Positions 5,431 through 6,248 of a stretch of 6,248 nucleotides of DNA are shown in pieces. Source of the stretch: Rhodospirillaceae bacterium (GTDB lineage Bacteria; Pseudomonadota; Alphaproteobacteria; Rhodospirillales; Magnetovibrionaceae). The position numbers were made by a program, and so were the translations under genes. The stretch is from NCBI GenBank assembly GCA_029881835.1, contig JAOULV010000090.1:1-6248 (forward strand). The letters are read 5' to 3'. Below the pieces are notes generated by a model, which saw only the letters and a list, made by a program, of their open reading frames with translations, ran no database searches and was not told where the DNA came from. The stretch's first letter is position 1, and the number at the start of each line of letters is the position of its first letter.

Positions 5431-6248
5431 ATGGCAGATGAAGTAACGGGCAAATTAGGCAAAAACATTTTTGTTAAAACGGTGTCCGTGTTTGAGCGGT
5501 TATCCGGCTGGCGACTTTATTTGTTGATGTTTTTTTCAGGGGTGCTTGCGGTTTTTGCTTTTGCCCCGCTGCATTTGGTTTTTTTTCTTTATCCGGCGTT
5601 TAGCATTTTAATATTTGTGCTGTTGGCGCAAAAATCATTTAAGCGTGCATTTATAATCGGCTGGTGGTGGGGCGGGGGCTATTTTGCCGCCGGGCTTTAC
5701 TGGGTGACGATGGCCCTATTGGTTGATGCCGAAAGTTTTGCCTGGTTGATACCCTTTGCCATTTTCGGGTTTGCCGTGGGCTTTGGCCTGTTTGTCGCAA
5801 TCGCCGCCGGGCTTAGTTATAAATTTGCAAAAAACAGCCCGGCCAGCGCGGTGCTGTTGTTTGCTGCCAGTTGGGCTGGGCTCGAATGGGTGCGAAGCTG
5901 GTTGTTGACGGGCTTCCCCTGGAACCTATTGGGTAGCGTTTGGGCTTTTTCCGATAATGCATTGCAAGGCGCGGCCTTCATTGGCACTTATGGGTTGGGG
6001 CTTTTAACCGTAATCGCCGCTAGCGCGCCCGTGGTTTTGTTTCGCGGAAAAATAAAATTCGCCGTTTTAAGTATTTTAATTCCCGCAACGCTGTTTGGCG
6101 TGGGCGCAGTTCGTTTGGCGGGTGCGCAAACAGAAAATGTTGATGGTGTGCGCTTGCGCCTTGTTCAGCCCAATATACCCCAGCGCGATAAATGGAACCG
6201 GGACCTATTGCAAAGCCATTTGCTAGGCCAAATTGAAATGGGGGCGGG
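5431..6248 (+). CDS. lnt: Apolipoprotein N-acyltransferase Lnt, N-terminal part (runs off the window)
   Basis: Translating from the ATG at 5431 gives 272 codons without a stop to the window edge, about half of the usual ~500 residues. Lnt is an inner-membrane enzyme that transfers an acyl chain from phospholipid to the N-terminal cysteine of apolipoproteins, the last step before Lol sorting. The visible part is the polytopic membrane domain: hydrophobic segments near 31-47, 51-68, 72-97, 108-130, 137-160, 180-207 and 211-230. It carries the family marks FAFAPLHLVFFLYP (42-55), LEWVRSWLLTGFPWNLLG (151-168) and, at the start of the periplasmic nitrilase-like domain, RLVQPNIPQRDKW (243-255). The catalytic Glu-Lys-Cys triad (E267, K335, C387 in E. 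coli) falls beyond the window, so activity cannot be judged. AGGG, made partly by the corC stop codon (5417-5420), is a weak ribosome site ten bases upstream. It is the last visible gene of the miaB-phoH-ybeY-corC-lnt cluster. Confidence 0.93.
   Translation, partial: MADEVTGKLGKNIFVKTVSVFERLSGWRLYLLMFFSGVLAVFAFAPLHLVFFLYPAFSILIFVLLAQKSFKRAFIIGWWWGGGYFAAGLYWVTMALLVDAESFAWLIPFAIFGFAVGFGLFVAIAAGLSYKFAKNSPASAVLLFAASWAGLEWVRSWLLTGFPWNLLGSVWAFSDNALQGAAFIGTYGLGLLTVIAASAPVVLFRGKIKFAVLSILIPATLFGVGAVRLAGAQTENVDGVRLRLVQPNIPQRDKWNRDLLQSHLLGQIEMGA

Noticed and set aside
5004..5468. 154-residue Ser-rich open frame on the minus strand over the corC end and lnt start
   Set aside because: The composition is that expected from reading acidic coding sequence backwards, and no domain is recognisable.

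Overview
The window looks like a conserved chromosomal region of an alphaproteobacterium, probably Rhodospirillales-like, with moderate base composition. Three things point this way: a MucR/Ros-type regulator, a family largely confined to Alphaproteobacteria; a Fur protein that lacks the structural-zinc cysteines of the enterobacterial type; and the order fur-miaB-phoH-ybeY-corC-lnt. The organism cannot be named from the sequence alone. Nothing suggests a mobile element, prophage, CRISPR array or defence system.

Layout. A small TusA-family gene (36-311) reads leftward. A 120-bp AT-rich divergent intergenic region (312-431) follows. It holds a plausible sigma-70 promoter for the rightward genes and an unusual cluster of AGTA/TACT half-sites arranged as inverted repeats. 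Everything else reads rightward: mucR/ros-like regulator (432-845), fur (900-1343), miaB (1372-2736, TTG start preferred), phoH/ybeZ (2733-3800), ybeY (3797-4348), corC/ybeX-like (4384-5418) and the first 272 codons of lnt (5431 to the window end). The largest gap is the divergent region, and no gene-free stretch exceeds 300 bases.

How the genes fit together. miaB-phoH-ybeY-corC-lnt matches the E. coli miaB-ybeZ-ybeY-ybeX-lnt cluster. It joins tRNA modification (MiaB), RNA/rRNA maturation (PhoH/YbeZ with YbeY), a CBS-domain protein and lipoprotein N-acylation (Lnt). GTGA and ATGA stop/start overlaps tie miaB to phoH and phoH to ybeY translationally. Two DNA-binding regulators, MucR-like and Fur, sit immediately upstream on the same strand with short gaps. 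Read-through from the regulators into the RNA/envelope genes is therefore plausible but not shown.

I found no clearly undescribed system. The points most worth a second look are the half-site cluster upstream of mucR, the degenerate zinc ligands in the MucR protein, and the TTG start of miaB with a small hairpin between it and the nearest Shine-Dalgarno-like sequence.
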